This document shows positions 1-46,637 of a stretch of DNA of 64,000 bases, piece by piece (the stretch's first letter is position 1; each line of letters opens with the position of its first letter). This stretch comes from Periplaneta americana (Eukaryota; Arthropoda; Insecta; Blattodea; Blattidae), in NCBI RefSeq assembly GCF_040183065.1, contig NC_091127.1, positions 26,710,391 through 26,774,390 on the forward strand, in the 5' to 3' direction. Under the pieces are notes generated by a model. It did no database searches. It saw nothing but the letters and a program-made list of their open reading frames with translations, and was not told the DNA's origin. A program made the translations under genes and the position numbers.

Positions 1-148
1 TTCAGTCTTCCAGTGAACAAGGACAGAGATGGAGATATACTTTTGGTGATGCTGTTCATACAGAAAAAGAATAGACAAAGGAATAGAAGCATCTGAGTCC
101 ATCCATTGGTTTAGGAAAGACTGAATCAAGGTCTATTTCACACTTTAT

Positions 149-707
149 TTGATGATTTACTTCAAGACTATAATTTTTTTAAATAATATTAATATTAGGT
201 ACCCTCCACAAAACTGGCTTCATTTATACACTGACGGATCCTTGATCTCCAGAGAACAAGGTGCCGGTGCAGGTGTTACATGCTATCTCTTCTCACTTTA
301 TAGATCTCTTGGGGTATGGAACAACAAGTTTTGATGGAGAAATCATTGCAATAAGTTAAAGTCTCAGGAATCTTCTATGCCACATCAATAAATTTAAGAA
401 TGCAGTTATATTGTCAGATTCCAAAGCAGCTATTCTATCAATAGTCTCTAAACACACACCTTCCTCTCAAGCAGCAGAAATAACTAAAATGCTCTCTCGA
501 TTAATATCACTCAATAAAAGAATTGTATTCCAATGGATACCACCCCACTGTGGAATCCTGGGAAACGAGAATGCGGATGCTTTAGCAAAGAAGGGCAGCA
601 CTGCTACTTACAGACCTGTTACTAAATCTACGTATTACTCTGTGAAAAGATTTATTAAATCTACATACTTAGACTTCAACAAACAAAATTTGATACTGGT
701 GGCCTAA
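149..707 (+). pseudogene. LINE RNase H domain fragment
   Basis: Remnant of the RNase H domain of a non-LTR retrotransposon (I/Jockey-like group). The first part reads L-Y-T-D-G-S near residue 27, the second reads S-D-S-K-A-A near its start and N-E-N-A-D-A-L-A near residue 51. These match the conserved acidic blocks of RNase H, and W-I-P-P-H-C-G is the usual loop before the last of them. The two pieces lie in different frames, and a D-G-E-I block falls in between, so at least one frameshift is present. There is no reverse transcriptase part in view; the element may continue left of the window. It lies just upstream of, or within an intron of, the gene whose last exons follow. The clade is inferred; RNase H itself is well supported. 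Confidence 0.75.
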
Positions 708-739
708 CAGTCCATTAGCAGTGCCACTAAAATTTTGGC

Positions 740-1049
740 ATGGCAGTGGCGCCATGTGAAACCTACAATTTAATTTTTGGTATAGAGACAGGAAGTGCCA
801 CTTTTAGTAGCCGCCAGCAGCGGCGAAGCCAACCACTCAGCGACTGTCTGCAGTGCCACTATTCTGTGGCTGTGGCTGCATGGGAAGGCCCTCATTTATA
901 CCCATTATTTAGAAGTGGCCTCGTCTGAAAGGGCCCAAAAACAATATTTTTTTTTTTGTGTCTACTTTAAGTCACAGATTACACTTACTATACCATGGAA
1001 GTTATGGCAAAAGAAAATTCACTGAAATTGAACTATGGCTGTTTTGTAG
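740..1049. other. no gene seen; GC-richer spacer before exon
   Basis: Short open frames overlap here in more than one frame and show no recognisable domain. The stretch around 790-900 is richer in GC and in GTGGC-type words than its surroundings and may be a repeat fragment. A pyrimidine-rich stretch ending in TAG at 1047-1049 is the splice acceptor of the next exon. Confidence 0.4.
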
Positions 1050-1185
1050 GTTGCCAGTGATGAAGCCAGAGCCAGTAATCAAACGAGACAGTGCAATTCA
1101 GACTGAACTGCACCCAATTCCAAGCTACATTGACCCAACATATCGATGGAATGAGTGGGACCTCAAGCGAGAAGCTATAAAGCTT
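1050..1185 (+). CDS. penultimate exon of unrecognised host gene
   Basis: Coding exon with acceptor TTTTGTAG before 1050 and donor GTAAGT at 1186. The first base finishes a codon begun in an unseen upstream exon, and 45 full codons follow. The encoded segment includes I-K-R-D-S-A-I-Q-T-E-L and ends W-D-L-K-R-E-A-I-K-L. The donor is in phase 0 and joins cleanly to the exon at 1515. The protein is not recognised. S-A-I-Q-T-E resembles a dynein light chain LC8 binding site, and two similar motifs occur in the next exon. The real start of the gene lies outside the window; the internal ATG at 1060 need not be used. Confidence 0.65.
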
Positions 1186-1514
1186 GTAAGTTGTATCCTC
1201 TTACTAACCATGAATGGCGAAAAAATAAAAAGATACAGAGAAAGATAAAGAAAAGGAGAGATAATTTTTATCCAACGTAAAATTTTTTAATTACACAGAA
1301 TAAACTGACACAAGACAAATCACTTTATATCAGTATCAAAATATCACGTTTAGAGAAATTATTACATACAGAATTATTTGTTCTTTTCACTGTGAATTTA
1401 CTAAAGTTCAATGAACGTAATTTACGATTTCCAGGAAAGCTTATAGGCATTTCACTAGTTAATTAAGTCTCTGTAATTGCAGTGATTATATTGCTACTTT
1501 TATTTTTCCAATAG

Positions 1515-1736
1515 GCGAACATAGTAAAGAGTAGAACAAAGTCTGTGCAGACCTTACGCAGTTGGCACAAACTGAGCATTGGGTTACAAGTCAAACCTCT
1601 CAAGAGTCAAGGAGTACAGACAGTCAGAGATTCATCATCCAATGTTCCAACACTGCAAAACTTCATATATGGCCTAAGAGGACGCAGAGATGATAAACAG
1701 TTTGTGATGACTCTCACCAGACCTGTTCACGAATGA
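1515..1736 (+). CDS. last exon of unrecognised host gene
   Basis: Terminal exon. Acceptor TTCCAATAG ends at 1514. The frame stays open for 73 codons from 1515 and stops at TGA 1734-1736. It encodes a basic segment with K-S-V-Q-T (about 1539-1553) and Q-G-V-Q-T-V-R (about 1608-1628), a conserved-looking stretch N-F-I-Y-G-L-R-G-R-R-D-D-K, and the C-terminus T-R-P-V-H-E. An ATTAAA polyadenylation signal lies at 1875-1880, about 140 bases after the stop, which fits a short 3' UTR. I cannot name the family. Splice sites, matching phases and the downstream signal make this a real gene end rather than a chance frame. Confidence 0.7.
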   Translation, partial: ANIVKSRTKSVQTLRSWHKLSIGLQVKPLKSQGVQTVRDSSSNVPTLQNFIYGLRGRRDDKQFVMTLTRPVHE

Positions 1737-1874
1737 TAAATCATTGCATGTTGGGTTTGATGCAAAGGAAGTACTTGATGTATCCAGCTAGAAATACATA
1801 AAATTTAATGTGTAACAATTTCTAAAATGTGCGGGGAGGAGGGGATGTAACATTTTTAATTACAATTTTGAACC

Positions 1875-1880
1875 ATTAAA
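1875..1880 (+). terminator. polyadenylation signal ATTAAA
   Basis: Common variant of the poly(A) hexamer, about 140 bases past the stop codon at 1736 and followed by a T/G-rich stretch (TGTGTATTTTATTTTATT) that could serve as the downstream element. Confidence 0.5.
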
Positions 1881-2411
1881 GTAATATTCAGGCTTTTGCA
1901 AATATTGTGTATTTTATTTTATTATTTACGCTGTTCATTGTTTGAGTTGTAACATTGGCTAGTTATCCTGCAGTCATTTAATGGTTTACCTGGTTACCAT
2001 GTTTGTTACCAGACATCCTGATTTCCCAGGATTGTTCTGGATTTTAATGGTGTGTCCTGTGTCGAGTTATATTTGTCCCGGAATGTCAAACACAATTTGG
2101 AAAAAACCAAATTTCTGCTCATTTCTATAAAATAATTTTAAAAATTCCTTATTCATTTTTTCAGGACTCTGTCTAACGTCATTGTCAATGCTGCCTGGCA
2201 CCTCCCATCGGGTTGTATTGAAATAAAAATACGTATTTGGTATTATACAGTGTCTTCGTCCTTTACTCTCTTTGGAAGTGGATTTCTTTTTGATAGGATT
2301 TAAGCACTGTATCATGTATTTTTTCTGTATAGATCAGCTGTAATATATTATTTTTCCAGACTTCATAATAATTTAAAGGAAATTTCATAATCTAGCAAAA
2401 TGTAACAAAAA

Positions 2412-2500
2412 TAAAATCTGGTGTGCTTAGTGGATAAACCGTCAGCACATAGAGCTGAAAACCCGGATTCGAGTCCCGGTGCCGGAGAGAAGTTTTCTGT
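2412..2500 (+). repeat. tRNA-derived SINE fragment
   Basis: A tRNA-like head with an A-box-like GCTTAGTGGATAAA and a B-box GGATTCGAGTCCC, followed by GTGCCGGAGAGAAG. The same body is seen in reverse orientation near 45400. It does not fold as a functional tRNA. The C-run at 2533-2545 follows it. Confidence 0.55.
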
Positions 2501-2746
2501 TCTATCCGTCCTTCATCATGATTCAACTGTTCCCCCCCCCCCCCTAAAATGTTTGCCACACGTCTCACAAGAATGTTTTGTTTTAATATTGCAGACTGTT
2601 GCGTAGCTTAAAATTGGTACTATAAAAATCAGAACCTAGCATGGTTACAGAAACTCAGATAGGCTTATTAAGTTTGTTAAAAGACTTGCAGATGATATGA
2701 CAAAGGTAAGTATACAGGATGGTGAGAAAACTAACAGGATGAACTA

Positions 2747-3549
2747 CTGTGAAACCTCTCTTTTACAGACATTGAAGAGACGTAACAATCTGTCCGCATC
2801 TGGGAGGTGTCCTTTATTGGGAGGGAGACTCCCCAATCTAATAGTAAATTTATAATATGCATTATGTATCCCTTCACGCTTTAAATGAAATGTATTATTG
2901 TAGTTTAATTCTAAATGCAGTACACTGTACTACAGTAAATTCTTTGCAACTCTGAAGTACAATAGACAAGATCGAAAAAGGAAAATACAGTACTGTGTCA
3001 TGCAATTTTATTCTAGGGCTACAGTTATGCAGTAGGCTACTGTAATTTACAGTTTTCAACTTAACCTTTACGTTCAGGTGCCATGTCTCGAAACAGAACA
3101 ACTGATTGAAGTGAAGAGAATAATCCTACTAACTCTATCATGTGTTGAATGCAATTTCACGATCGCGAAAACCTTGGACCCATCAGACAGGTTAAATTTT
3201 ATGACTTTGTTTATCCACCCGCTTCCAGCTAACAAGGGGTAGCTGGCTGGGCTAGTGGTAGCCTACGAGACCCTTATCATCTTCTTTCATGTTAAGGAAT
3301 TTCTGTACAGTTCTCAAAACTGAATTTTCCATTTTTGTTACACAATATGTCTTGAAATCCAGGTTCTGTCCGCAGTCAGGAGGTGAAGCAAGCTTTAGGA
3401 CTGTGAAAAAGCTGTCCGTGTCCGAGAATGTCCGTAAACGAGAGATAAATTTATCATAATTTCTATATTATTTCAGTTGGGACATAAAAATCTATCCGTG
3501 TATAAGGAGTGTCTGTATCTTGGAGGTGTTCATAAGGAGAGTTTCACTG
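2747..3549. mobile_element. pogo/Tigger-like nonautonomous DNA element, copy 1
   Basis: Bounded by inverted ends, CTGTGAAACCTCTC on the left and the complement of CAGTGAAACTCTCC on the right, with TA on both outer sides (2745-2746 and 3550-3551). These ends and the TA target fit the pogo/Tigger branch of Tc1/mariner. The whole length is visibly similar to 46635-47445. No transposase could be read. About 0.8 kb. Confidence 0.75.
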
Positions 3550-4063
3550 TACTACTTTGATTCCAACTCCTATCATTACTGCAGTTCAAAATTCAGACAA
3601 GGTATTTCTGAAAGTTGCAACTCAACACACATAGAATTTCTTTGTTGTCCCATTCCTGTGTAGTGGGTAGATAGTCACATTTCCAAGAACACCGTCTAAC
3701 AAAGAAAACTATTTTGTATGGAGTCAACTACAAAAAGCAGTTTATTATCCAGTGCTATTGGACAACGGAGAAGATGTCTACAAATGGTTGTGCAGGCAAA
3801 TGGCTGTCACATAGAGCATCATTTTTAATTTTGATTATTTGGAAGATCATTAATTACTATTAATTTTACCAACATTCAGTTTCTGTATTTTGAAGTAATA
3901 AGTTGTCTTCGAAAACTACATTTTTCACATTACTGTGTATTAACCTCCATAAGATTTTAAACGAACCTATATACAAGTCCTGCTTATCTTTAAAGTTTAC
4001 TCTTTCCAACAGTATATTTATTATAAATTAATGTTAATGTTATGTATTTCCTAAAATAGAGTA

Positions 4064-5032
4064 CAGTAAAACCCCGATAAGATGCTGTTCAAGGGACCAG
4101 GTGTAAACCGCATATTAGGCGGGTATACTAATTTTGACTTATATACAGTATCTATTAGCATTTTTCTTTATTGAAATACATGTTTCATGAAAGGTAATAT
4201 AGTATTACTCCATTATGTAATTATTGTACTGTACGTCAAACACATTTACAATATGTACTGTACTTAATTCTTTCGAAAAAAAGTCATTTATAGTTGTTTA
4301 TCGTGTGCGTGTTCTCCAAGTCCTCATGTTTACCACACTTGTTTCCTGCGATAACCTCCCGGCAACGTCGCAACTATAGTGATTGAGTCGCGATTTTTTA
4401 TTATCATTCTTAATGTCGATGATGGGATTCCTAATGAATCAGAGAGTTGTTTCTGAGTAAGAGTACTGTTCTCATCGTACTTTCGTAAGATTTCCAATTT
4501 TTCCGACACAGAAAGCGCTTTTCATTTAACACTCATTGTAATCACATTCACAGACACTTCAACACACCGAGGGACAACAAACTGCCCAGCAAAAATTTCC
4601 AGAATTTTATTACGGCCGAGTGAGGAATGCTGTTTGAGAGAGAGGGTTAGCAAGAGGGTGAGGTATTGTAACTGTATGTAGGCTTTAAGCGCGCAGGTAA
4701 AGAGTCGAATAAGAGAGCGTAACAAGAGGGTGGGGTATACTAAGGTATGAAGTATGAAGGTTTAAATGTGCAGGTAAAGGGTCGAATACCAATACTTTTC
4801 AGGTTAATAGCACCAGTGAATTCAGTGACAAAGATGTTTCATTGCTGTTAGAGTACATTGCTGGAAATTACATCGAAAATATTCCACAAAAACAGTGTAT
4901 TATGCGGGACTTGAGCGCAACAAACGGGGTATTTTATAAAGGTGTTATATATGAAATGTGCAGGGACTGGACAAAAAAAGCATTTTACACGGGATAGTGT
5001 AATAAGGGGCGCGTCTTATCGAGGTTTTACTG
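4064..5032 (-). mobile_element. pogo/Tigger DNA transposon remnant with CENP-B-type HTH
   Basis: Inverted ends CAGTAAAACCCCGATAAGA (left) and the complement of CAGTAAAACCTCGATAAGA (right), preceded by TA on the left. On the minus strand from 4536 a transposase start can be read: M-S-V-K, a TGA, then K-A-L-S-V-S-E-K-L-E-I-L, K-Q-L-S-D-S-L-G-I-P and S-S-T-L-R. This is the pipsqueak/CENP-B N-terminal helix-turn-helix of pogo/Tigger transposases. The catalytic part is missing, so the copy is an internally deleted, dead element of about 970 bp. Confidence 0.82.
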
Positions 5033-5072
5033 TTATTTCTAATTTTGTGCTGTTTTTTTGGCCCACTGTGTA

Positions 5073-5675
5073 CTGGGTGTTCATTTCAAAGTGTGTCATG
5101 ACGTCACTGTTGTGAGTCAGCGATTTGAAGCGCATTTCAACTTTTATGTCAGAGAAGTTGCCTATTAATCAAGGCGTTCAATCTGAACTTGAGAATGTGT
5201 ACAGTATAACTTGAACGTCGTAGCAACAGATGGCGGTCTGTACTGTCTGTGTGCTACCATAACCTCTTTCGAACTGTGTTTTGCGCTGCCAAGTCATACT
5301 CAGGGTATTTGTTATCAGTTGCGTACAGCAACATTCCACAACACAAATCAAATGCTCCGTGTCCATGTTGACCGTCGAAATTAATGTCAGCAAATACGTA
5401 AGAAATCGTCTTAACCCTCTCCCCATATCCTGACAGTAAGAAAAAACCCACCTCAGTGCATGTTTCCAAACAGTTCACATTCCTGCCACTACCGGCGTTA
5501 CCGTACATATCAGTAAGTACTCTTCTGAATGAACGCCGTACTTGCTATGCAACTTCTCTGACACATAGGTAATACACCTCTGCGGAAGTGTAGGAAGATT
5601 GAATTCTCTAGGCTCATCGACTAGCCATATGACGGCATACAGCGAGGCATGACACACTTTCAACTGAACACCCAG
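5073..5675. mobile_element. TA-flanked MITE with long imperfect inverted ends
   Basis: Left end CTGGGTGTTCATTTCAAAG and right end (complement) CTGGGTGTTCAGTTGAAAG, followed on both arms by TGTGTCATG. TA lies on each outer side (5071-5072, 5676-5677). A second inverted pair, GTCAGAGAAGTTGC, lies inside both ends. Overlapping minus-strand frames cover most of the interior but no domain was recognised. Family uncertain (Tc1/mariner-like target). Confidence 0.65.
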
Positions 5676-6941
5676 TATATATAGCCTAGACAGCAGGAAA
5701 TTTTAAATGAAGATTGGAGAAAGGATTAATAGAACATTACAGCGGGAATATTCAAAAAGGGGTTTTACCACAACCACAATAATATTTACAGTTTTTATTT
5801 TTGCAAGATGACTGCGTATTCATCCTCCTTTAGCCTATAAGGAACAGAGGAAAATGAAATGGAGATTGGAGAATGGATTGTAGCTACAACAAATAAGGTA
5901 CGAAGTAGGGATTTCATTGTTATGATGCTCTGTACTTTTATTTCTGCAAGATGGTATACTGATTGCCTGTTCCTCCAGCAATTACAGTATTTCCAAAATC
6001 CATACCTCCAACTTACACCAGAATAAAAAAGAAAAATATTTATGGACAGTCCTGTAATCAGAGCATTGTTATGTCAGGTTCAAGATCAGAGATGGAAGGG
6101 ATTAAGACTGCATGATTATTACTGACTTAGATTAGTGTAACACTTTATTTTAATTCCATCATTATGAAAGTCTCTCATGCCCTTCTAATCACATTTTAAT
6201 ATATCTAGTGGCAGTCCTGTTGTTCGGAACAAAAGAGTACAGGATACAACAAACAACATCTGTCCAACAAAATTCACCATTCTATTTTCTGTTGCTATTC
6301 TTAATACATTCTAGGATTGCAAACATGGCAAGGAAATTTTTAGATGTCTGGGACGATCCTGTACAAATCCAAATGCCAGCAAATTCAGCAAAATGAAAAT
6401 CAAAACATTTTGGTTTCAGGATTACAATATTTTTAAAATAAAAAAAAGTTTGTATTTCTTTGTTTCAGTTGTTTATCATTACACATACAAATACATAGAG
6501 AAGGTAAAAAAATTGCTTTGCCATTTTCACAGTTCTGACGCGCACACACACACACCACCCTGGAGTGTCGTGCATGGAAAAAAGATGGAATCATGGCTGC
6601 CTATTGAAGAGTTTTCCATATCCCTTAATGTTTAGAAAATATATGGTGCAAACACTTAAAAACACAGTAACTCTTCTCAAAAAAGGATGTCTAGAAATTC
6701 TCACATTCGTTAATGTGGTTAATTTTTGTAACAGTTCTGGCCAAAGCATCTGACATACAACTACAGTGGGACACCGCACGATATTTATAATTGTTACCAA
6801 AACAAAATATTGATTCACAGAGTGTGTGGACACTCTTCCCATATCTGAAATGTGTCGACTTTGACCAAGAATAAAGAAAAATTTCTGTTTTGGCCATTCA
6901 TTCGCTTCCACAACTTTTAAAGATTGATTTTTTTTAAGGAG
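5676..6941 (-). other. probable 3' UTR and downstream flank of the SWIB gene
   Basis: No independent gene was seen. Reading the minus strand from the stop codon at 6942, AATAAA hexamers occur at 6149-6144 and again near 5940, so the 3' UTR may be about 0.8 kb or longer. A CA-repeat lies at 6541-6556. The small open frames are not supported. Confidence 0.4.
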
Positions 6942-41576
<34,635 letters not shown>

Positions 41577-44551
41577 CTTATAATAGTAGAGTCAAGGATG
41601 CCAACTATGTAATGACTACTGTTGTTTGATGAAGTGTCGCAACTAAAACAGCAGAACTCTCTAGAAACTGTCAAACAGATTAAAATTAAATCTGTAAAAA
41701 TCATTACTCACTTCATGCAATATGTTTATTAGTAAAAATCAGTCTTCATGTAAGTATAATTATTTTCATTATCCGTTATATTTTAAATGAGATTTCCCGC
41801 GTAAAACATTCTTTGTTTCACAGCTACATCGAGGGAGAAATATAACTGGAGAAAATACCCTATTTTAGTTTAAAATACATACCTGTAGCGATACGAAGCC
41901 CTTTTAAATTGTAATATCTATTATAAATTTAATTTCATTAGTGCAACTTCATTCAACACAATACCCATTAATCATTTCAAACAATATGATTCCCGCCACT
42001 GAGTCAACTTTAACATTGAAATAATGAAATAAATTTGTATTCATATTAATAAGGGTCCATACTTTTCAGATAAATTTATAATTAAATACATTACATGTCT
42101 CTAAAGTTTAAGTTCATAAAATTGTAAGCTAGATAATATTATGCGCTCTGTTAATTAATCCAAATTGTGTTGTTTTACTGACTTCCCCAGTGTAAATCAG
42201 TGTTGCCAATCCATGACATCACGTATATTTATAAAGATTATTACATACGCAATTTAAATTCCATATAAGAATCGGACAACGATTAGTTATATCAGTCATT
42301 AACTTTCATACATTTCTATATACTGCATTCATCTGTGTTTTAAGTACAAGACCAAAGTTCATATGAATTTCAAGGGGGTAATAAACTGCAACAAGAACCA
42401 TGTTATCAGTTAAAAATTACAAAATTAAAAGTGAATATCTTATAGTTAATACTATATCTAAATTTAAAACCTCTACGCACGTAAATTAATTAATTTTATT
42501 GTAAAATTAATTTCAAATGTCAAGGAAGTGGACAAGTCATCATACGACATCACTACTTTGTCATAACTCTGAAGTGGTGAGGTCGATAACTCACACTCTA
42601 GACTCAAAACACTTGCAGCACCGACCGCACCGCAATGGAAAGTGCTGGAACTACAGCTATCTCATTATGTTGACAAATGAAAAACTGTACAAGTGGGCGT
42701 GGTGAATTTAATTATGATGAACACGAGGTCTAAAATGAAAATAATACACACACAACAGTATGTGATAAGAAGATTCCGAATCCACATCCAAGTGCAACAC
42801 ATTCCTTTCTAAAAAGAAAACCGTGGGTAATTACCATAAAGTGTTAGTTCTTCACAGTACCGATAATGAAATAAATGAGCCACAATTTAATGAAATGTTA
42901 TTCATATAGCATATTTGCAGTTTATTATGGTTCAGTACGGTCTATGGGGCAGTCTCAAAATTCTTATTTGACATAAATGAAATTTTACTGCCACACATTT
43001 TGCTTCTATCAATAGTGATAATATCGGATTCACGAAAAGGTACTAATTATTGATCCAGTATTCTTGAAATGACCGAAAAAAAAAAAAGTTAAATGTAGGC
43101 CTACACTACAAGATTTATTTACCTAACATGAATGAGTCAAAAATAAATTTAATTCCATACAGCTGGAGGGGAATCATAATGACAATTTTCGAAAGGAAAT
43201 AAAATTAGCAGGCGCTAGTTTACAATAATTCTTATAGCCTACGGAACAATAATACTGTCTTCAATAATTTAATTCAATATAATTAAGAAATTAACCATGA
43301 CTTTAAACAGTAATAATCAGTGCCTTCTTTGTGGAGAAAAAGATGGTAGAACTGTGTAGAATATATTGCAAGAGACTGGGAGATAATTACTAACCAGTCC
43401 ACTGCAATTTTGTCGTTTTTAACCTCCTTTTTGCCCAACGTTTAAGACTTTCAAGGCCTAAGTGGAATTCGAAGAAAAAATTATAAACACATTTCTCTGG
43501 TTTTATGATGAAAAATACAACAAAAAAGGTACTGGAACGTCGTTCCGGCGCGTTCCACCATAAAAAAAAAGCACTGGAATAATAGGCCTATAATTTCTGG
43601 TGTATAAATAGGCCTAAAATATGTAAAATCTTTCAATCACAATCTTATAGTACCGGTACTTAATATACGCATTATTTTCAGAATATTTGTAGGCTATACG
43701 GTAGAATATTTTTTATTAAAAATTATGCTTCTCATTGAATTTTCCATCTTGCTATGCAACACACACGGCACTGACTCTGTTTTGAGTAGCGTTATTTCAT
43801 GATCAAATGAAACAGAGATGTTATAACTTTACAAATATATGTGTATCAGGAAAAATAAACAAGTTTTCGTAAGATGAGGACAGGTTAGGTTCGGTTTGTT
43901 CTGGCTTTCAGTATGCCTTGCGTACGCGTGTTTTGATAGATAGGTACACAAATAGATTTACCCTGGACCAAAGAAAGTAGTGCTTTCCCGCGTAATACAA
44001 CGTAATGGTGGTATCACTGAATTACGTGATGATTTCGTATGAAAATGAGAAAATCATCGGTCTGGTAACTACAATAAGGAACGAAGGTACGGTACGGTAG
44101 TTGGGGCAGATTTATAGCTTTCGCATTGATCACAACGTATCTTTAGAGCGGTGTGATACAATTTTTAGGTTGTTTCCAATGATTTAAGTGCGCTTTTTTC
44201 CCTTCATAGTTCCATTTAGGGTAGCTAAGTTACTGAATTTTGCTGAAAGGCTGGTTGAATGGAAGAGAAGGCCTTATGGCCTTAACTCTATCAGCGAAAA
44301 TAAAACATTCTATTCTATTTACTCATAGAACAAGATATTTTTTTTACCAATGGAAGGAAATTACTAGGCCTACGTATGAATGGACTTTATTTTATAAATA
44401 TTAAACGGTACTTTGAATAAGGCTGATCTTGTTTAATCCGGAATAAATTAAACATGAATTTATATGACAAACATTTTCTTTTAAGAATGTTTGGAGATAA
44501 ATTTTATTTCATTTAATTGTAGCTATACCGTGTGAATAACTGAACTGAAGA
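41577..44551. promoter_or_regulatory. divergent intergenic region between SWIB gene and copine
   Basis: About 3 kb separates the two start codons, which point away from each other. The 5' UTRs and promoters of both genes should lie here, though 5' UTR introns are possible. I see no coding domain, tRNA or clear TATA box. Short A-runs occur at 43077-43089 and 43562-43571; GGAACG-rich words near 43540 hint at a repeat end. Confidence 0.4.
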
Positions 44552-44619
44552 ATGGCCGGATTTGTGCCTGGGTCAGCAGCAGTTCCGACAACTGAAGTGG
44601 AGCTCTCCATATCATGCAG
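44552..44619 (+). CDS. copine exon 1 (start codon)
   Basis: ATG 44552-44554, 22 codons plus AG of a split arginine codon, then donor GTCTGA. V-E-L-S-I-S-C is the first beta strand of the copine C2A domain. The split codon AG|G joins to 48740. Confidence 0.85.
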
Positions 44620-45348
44620 GTCTGAATATTTGTTTCATTGTTAAGCATTGAATAATAGGTATAATCCCTATTCGCTGAAGTGTCCATTAGGAATGAAGCT
44701 GCGTCCGGAATTGTGTAAACATAAGATATTAATGGTTTGCCGTAGTAAACAGCTGTACTAATGCAGAGAGATCAGATGAGGTGTGAACAGGAGCGATGGG
44801 GAAATGGACAGTGTAGAGTCGCGATGTTACAGCCATGTTTAAGTTTCCGTAACTATTTTAAAAATTGTCTTATTTACCAACTTTTTTTTAGTAGGTTATT
44901 TTACGACGCTTTATCAACATCTTAGGTTATTTAGCGTCTGAATGAGATGAAGGCGATAATGCCGGTGAAATGAGTCCGGGGTCCAGAACCGAAAGTTACC
45001 CAGCATTTACTCATATTGGGTTGAGGGAAAACCCCGGAAAAAACCTCAACCAGGTAACTTGCCCCAACCGGGAATCGAACCCGGGCCACCTGGTTTCGCG
45101 GCCAGACGCGCTAGCCGTTACTCCACAGGTGTGGACTACTTACCAACTTCATCGATGGAGGTGCTTAAAGTGACTGCCTTCATTGTCCACACATTTTTGG
45201 CACCTCTTCATTAAATCTCGTCTGAGAAAGATATTAATTGTGGGTCTATTAGTCCGTTATGAATATTTTTCAGTATCCACTCACAAAATGCGCGCTCACA
45301 TTCAGTATCACCCGGTTTTAAAAACTTGTATCATAGTTGTTATTATTA

Positions 45349-45388
<40 letters not shown>

Positions 45389-46577
45389 GAGGAGAAAAAT
45401 TCGCTCCGGCGCCGGGGATCGAACCCGGGTCCTTGGTTCTACGTACCAAGCATTCTAACCACTGAGCTACGCCGAAGTTCAATCCACAGCACTGGATCGA
45501 ATCCCCCTTCTCTAGTGTTTTTCCTTTTATGGCGTAACTCCATGTTCGACACAAATATGTCAACATATTGTCGTTGTCCCTGCAATAACTCCTATGTGAC
45601 ATATTTAGGATCGATTTTCAGATTTTTGCTCTAAATAACTTAAATAGTGATACAGCAAATAATAAAATCTTCTATATGTAATTATATTTCTTTCTTTCGA
45701 AAATATAAAAATTCACAGTCTCCTATGTACCACTGCCATAGAATGAATAAATGTGTTTTTTCTTCCTACTGAAAAATGTTATATTTTGCACATAGGAGTT
45801 ATTGCAGGAACAACGACGATATATTGTCAACTGCCAATATACAATGAGCACACTCAATTGAGTGACTTGGTGGCCGGGATTCCACAGTATATGCACTGTT
45901 GGGCGAAAAATCTACGTAAAGATTAGTTTTTGGTCCTACAGAATTGATCTGTTATGGTAACTGTAATTTGCTAGGAGACGTCGTTGCACACAGGCCAGTT
46001 TTACACTAATCCTAAACATCTTATTAAATATTGAACAAGTTCTGAATTATAACCTAAAATAAGACACTTTCCCCGACACTTATTTATAATAATGTGAAAC
46101 GAATAACACATCTTGTATTTTTGGTCCAGGGAAAATACTTCGTTTAACCGTGGTCTATATGCAAAGACGTCTCCTGGCAAATTACCATGGTAACAATTTT
46201 TCCCCTCTAGTAACAATTGTTACCGTAACAGATAAATTCTGTAGCACAAAAATCAATATTTACGTACACTGTGTTTTAGTTATTTTATATGGCTGCAACT
46301 TTAACAATTTAGTAGCTTTTTGCACAGAGTCATAAGAAATTCGTACGTGATTTTCTAAGAGACTGTACAGTACCAATCGATGACCAATGTCATCTAAGGT
46401 TTCTTCTGTGAGAACCCTACACTGTCTTTTTGTTTCTTAGGCCGAACACTTCTCGTTGCCTGAACTTTATTATACAGATTATGAATATTTTGTATGTGAT
46501 GGAGTTTTTACACCCAGGAATCATGTTTCAAACCACCTTCGTACTTGGCTGGCAGACTGGGTTAACACATTTGAATC

Positions 46578-46637
<60 letters not shown>

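Noticed and set aside
6591-6911. 106-codon minus-strand frame next to the SWIB gene
   Set aside because: Lies in the likely 3' UTR after the SWIB stop codon; no domain and no splice link.
44970-45173. Open frame starting M-S-P-G-S (also at 59184-59450 and 63767-63988)
   Set aside because: Recurring frame of SINE family 1, not a gene.
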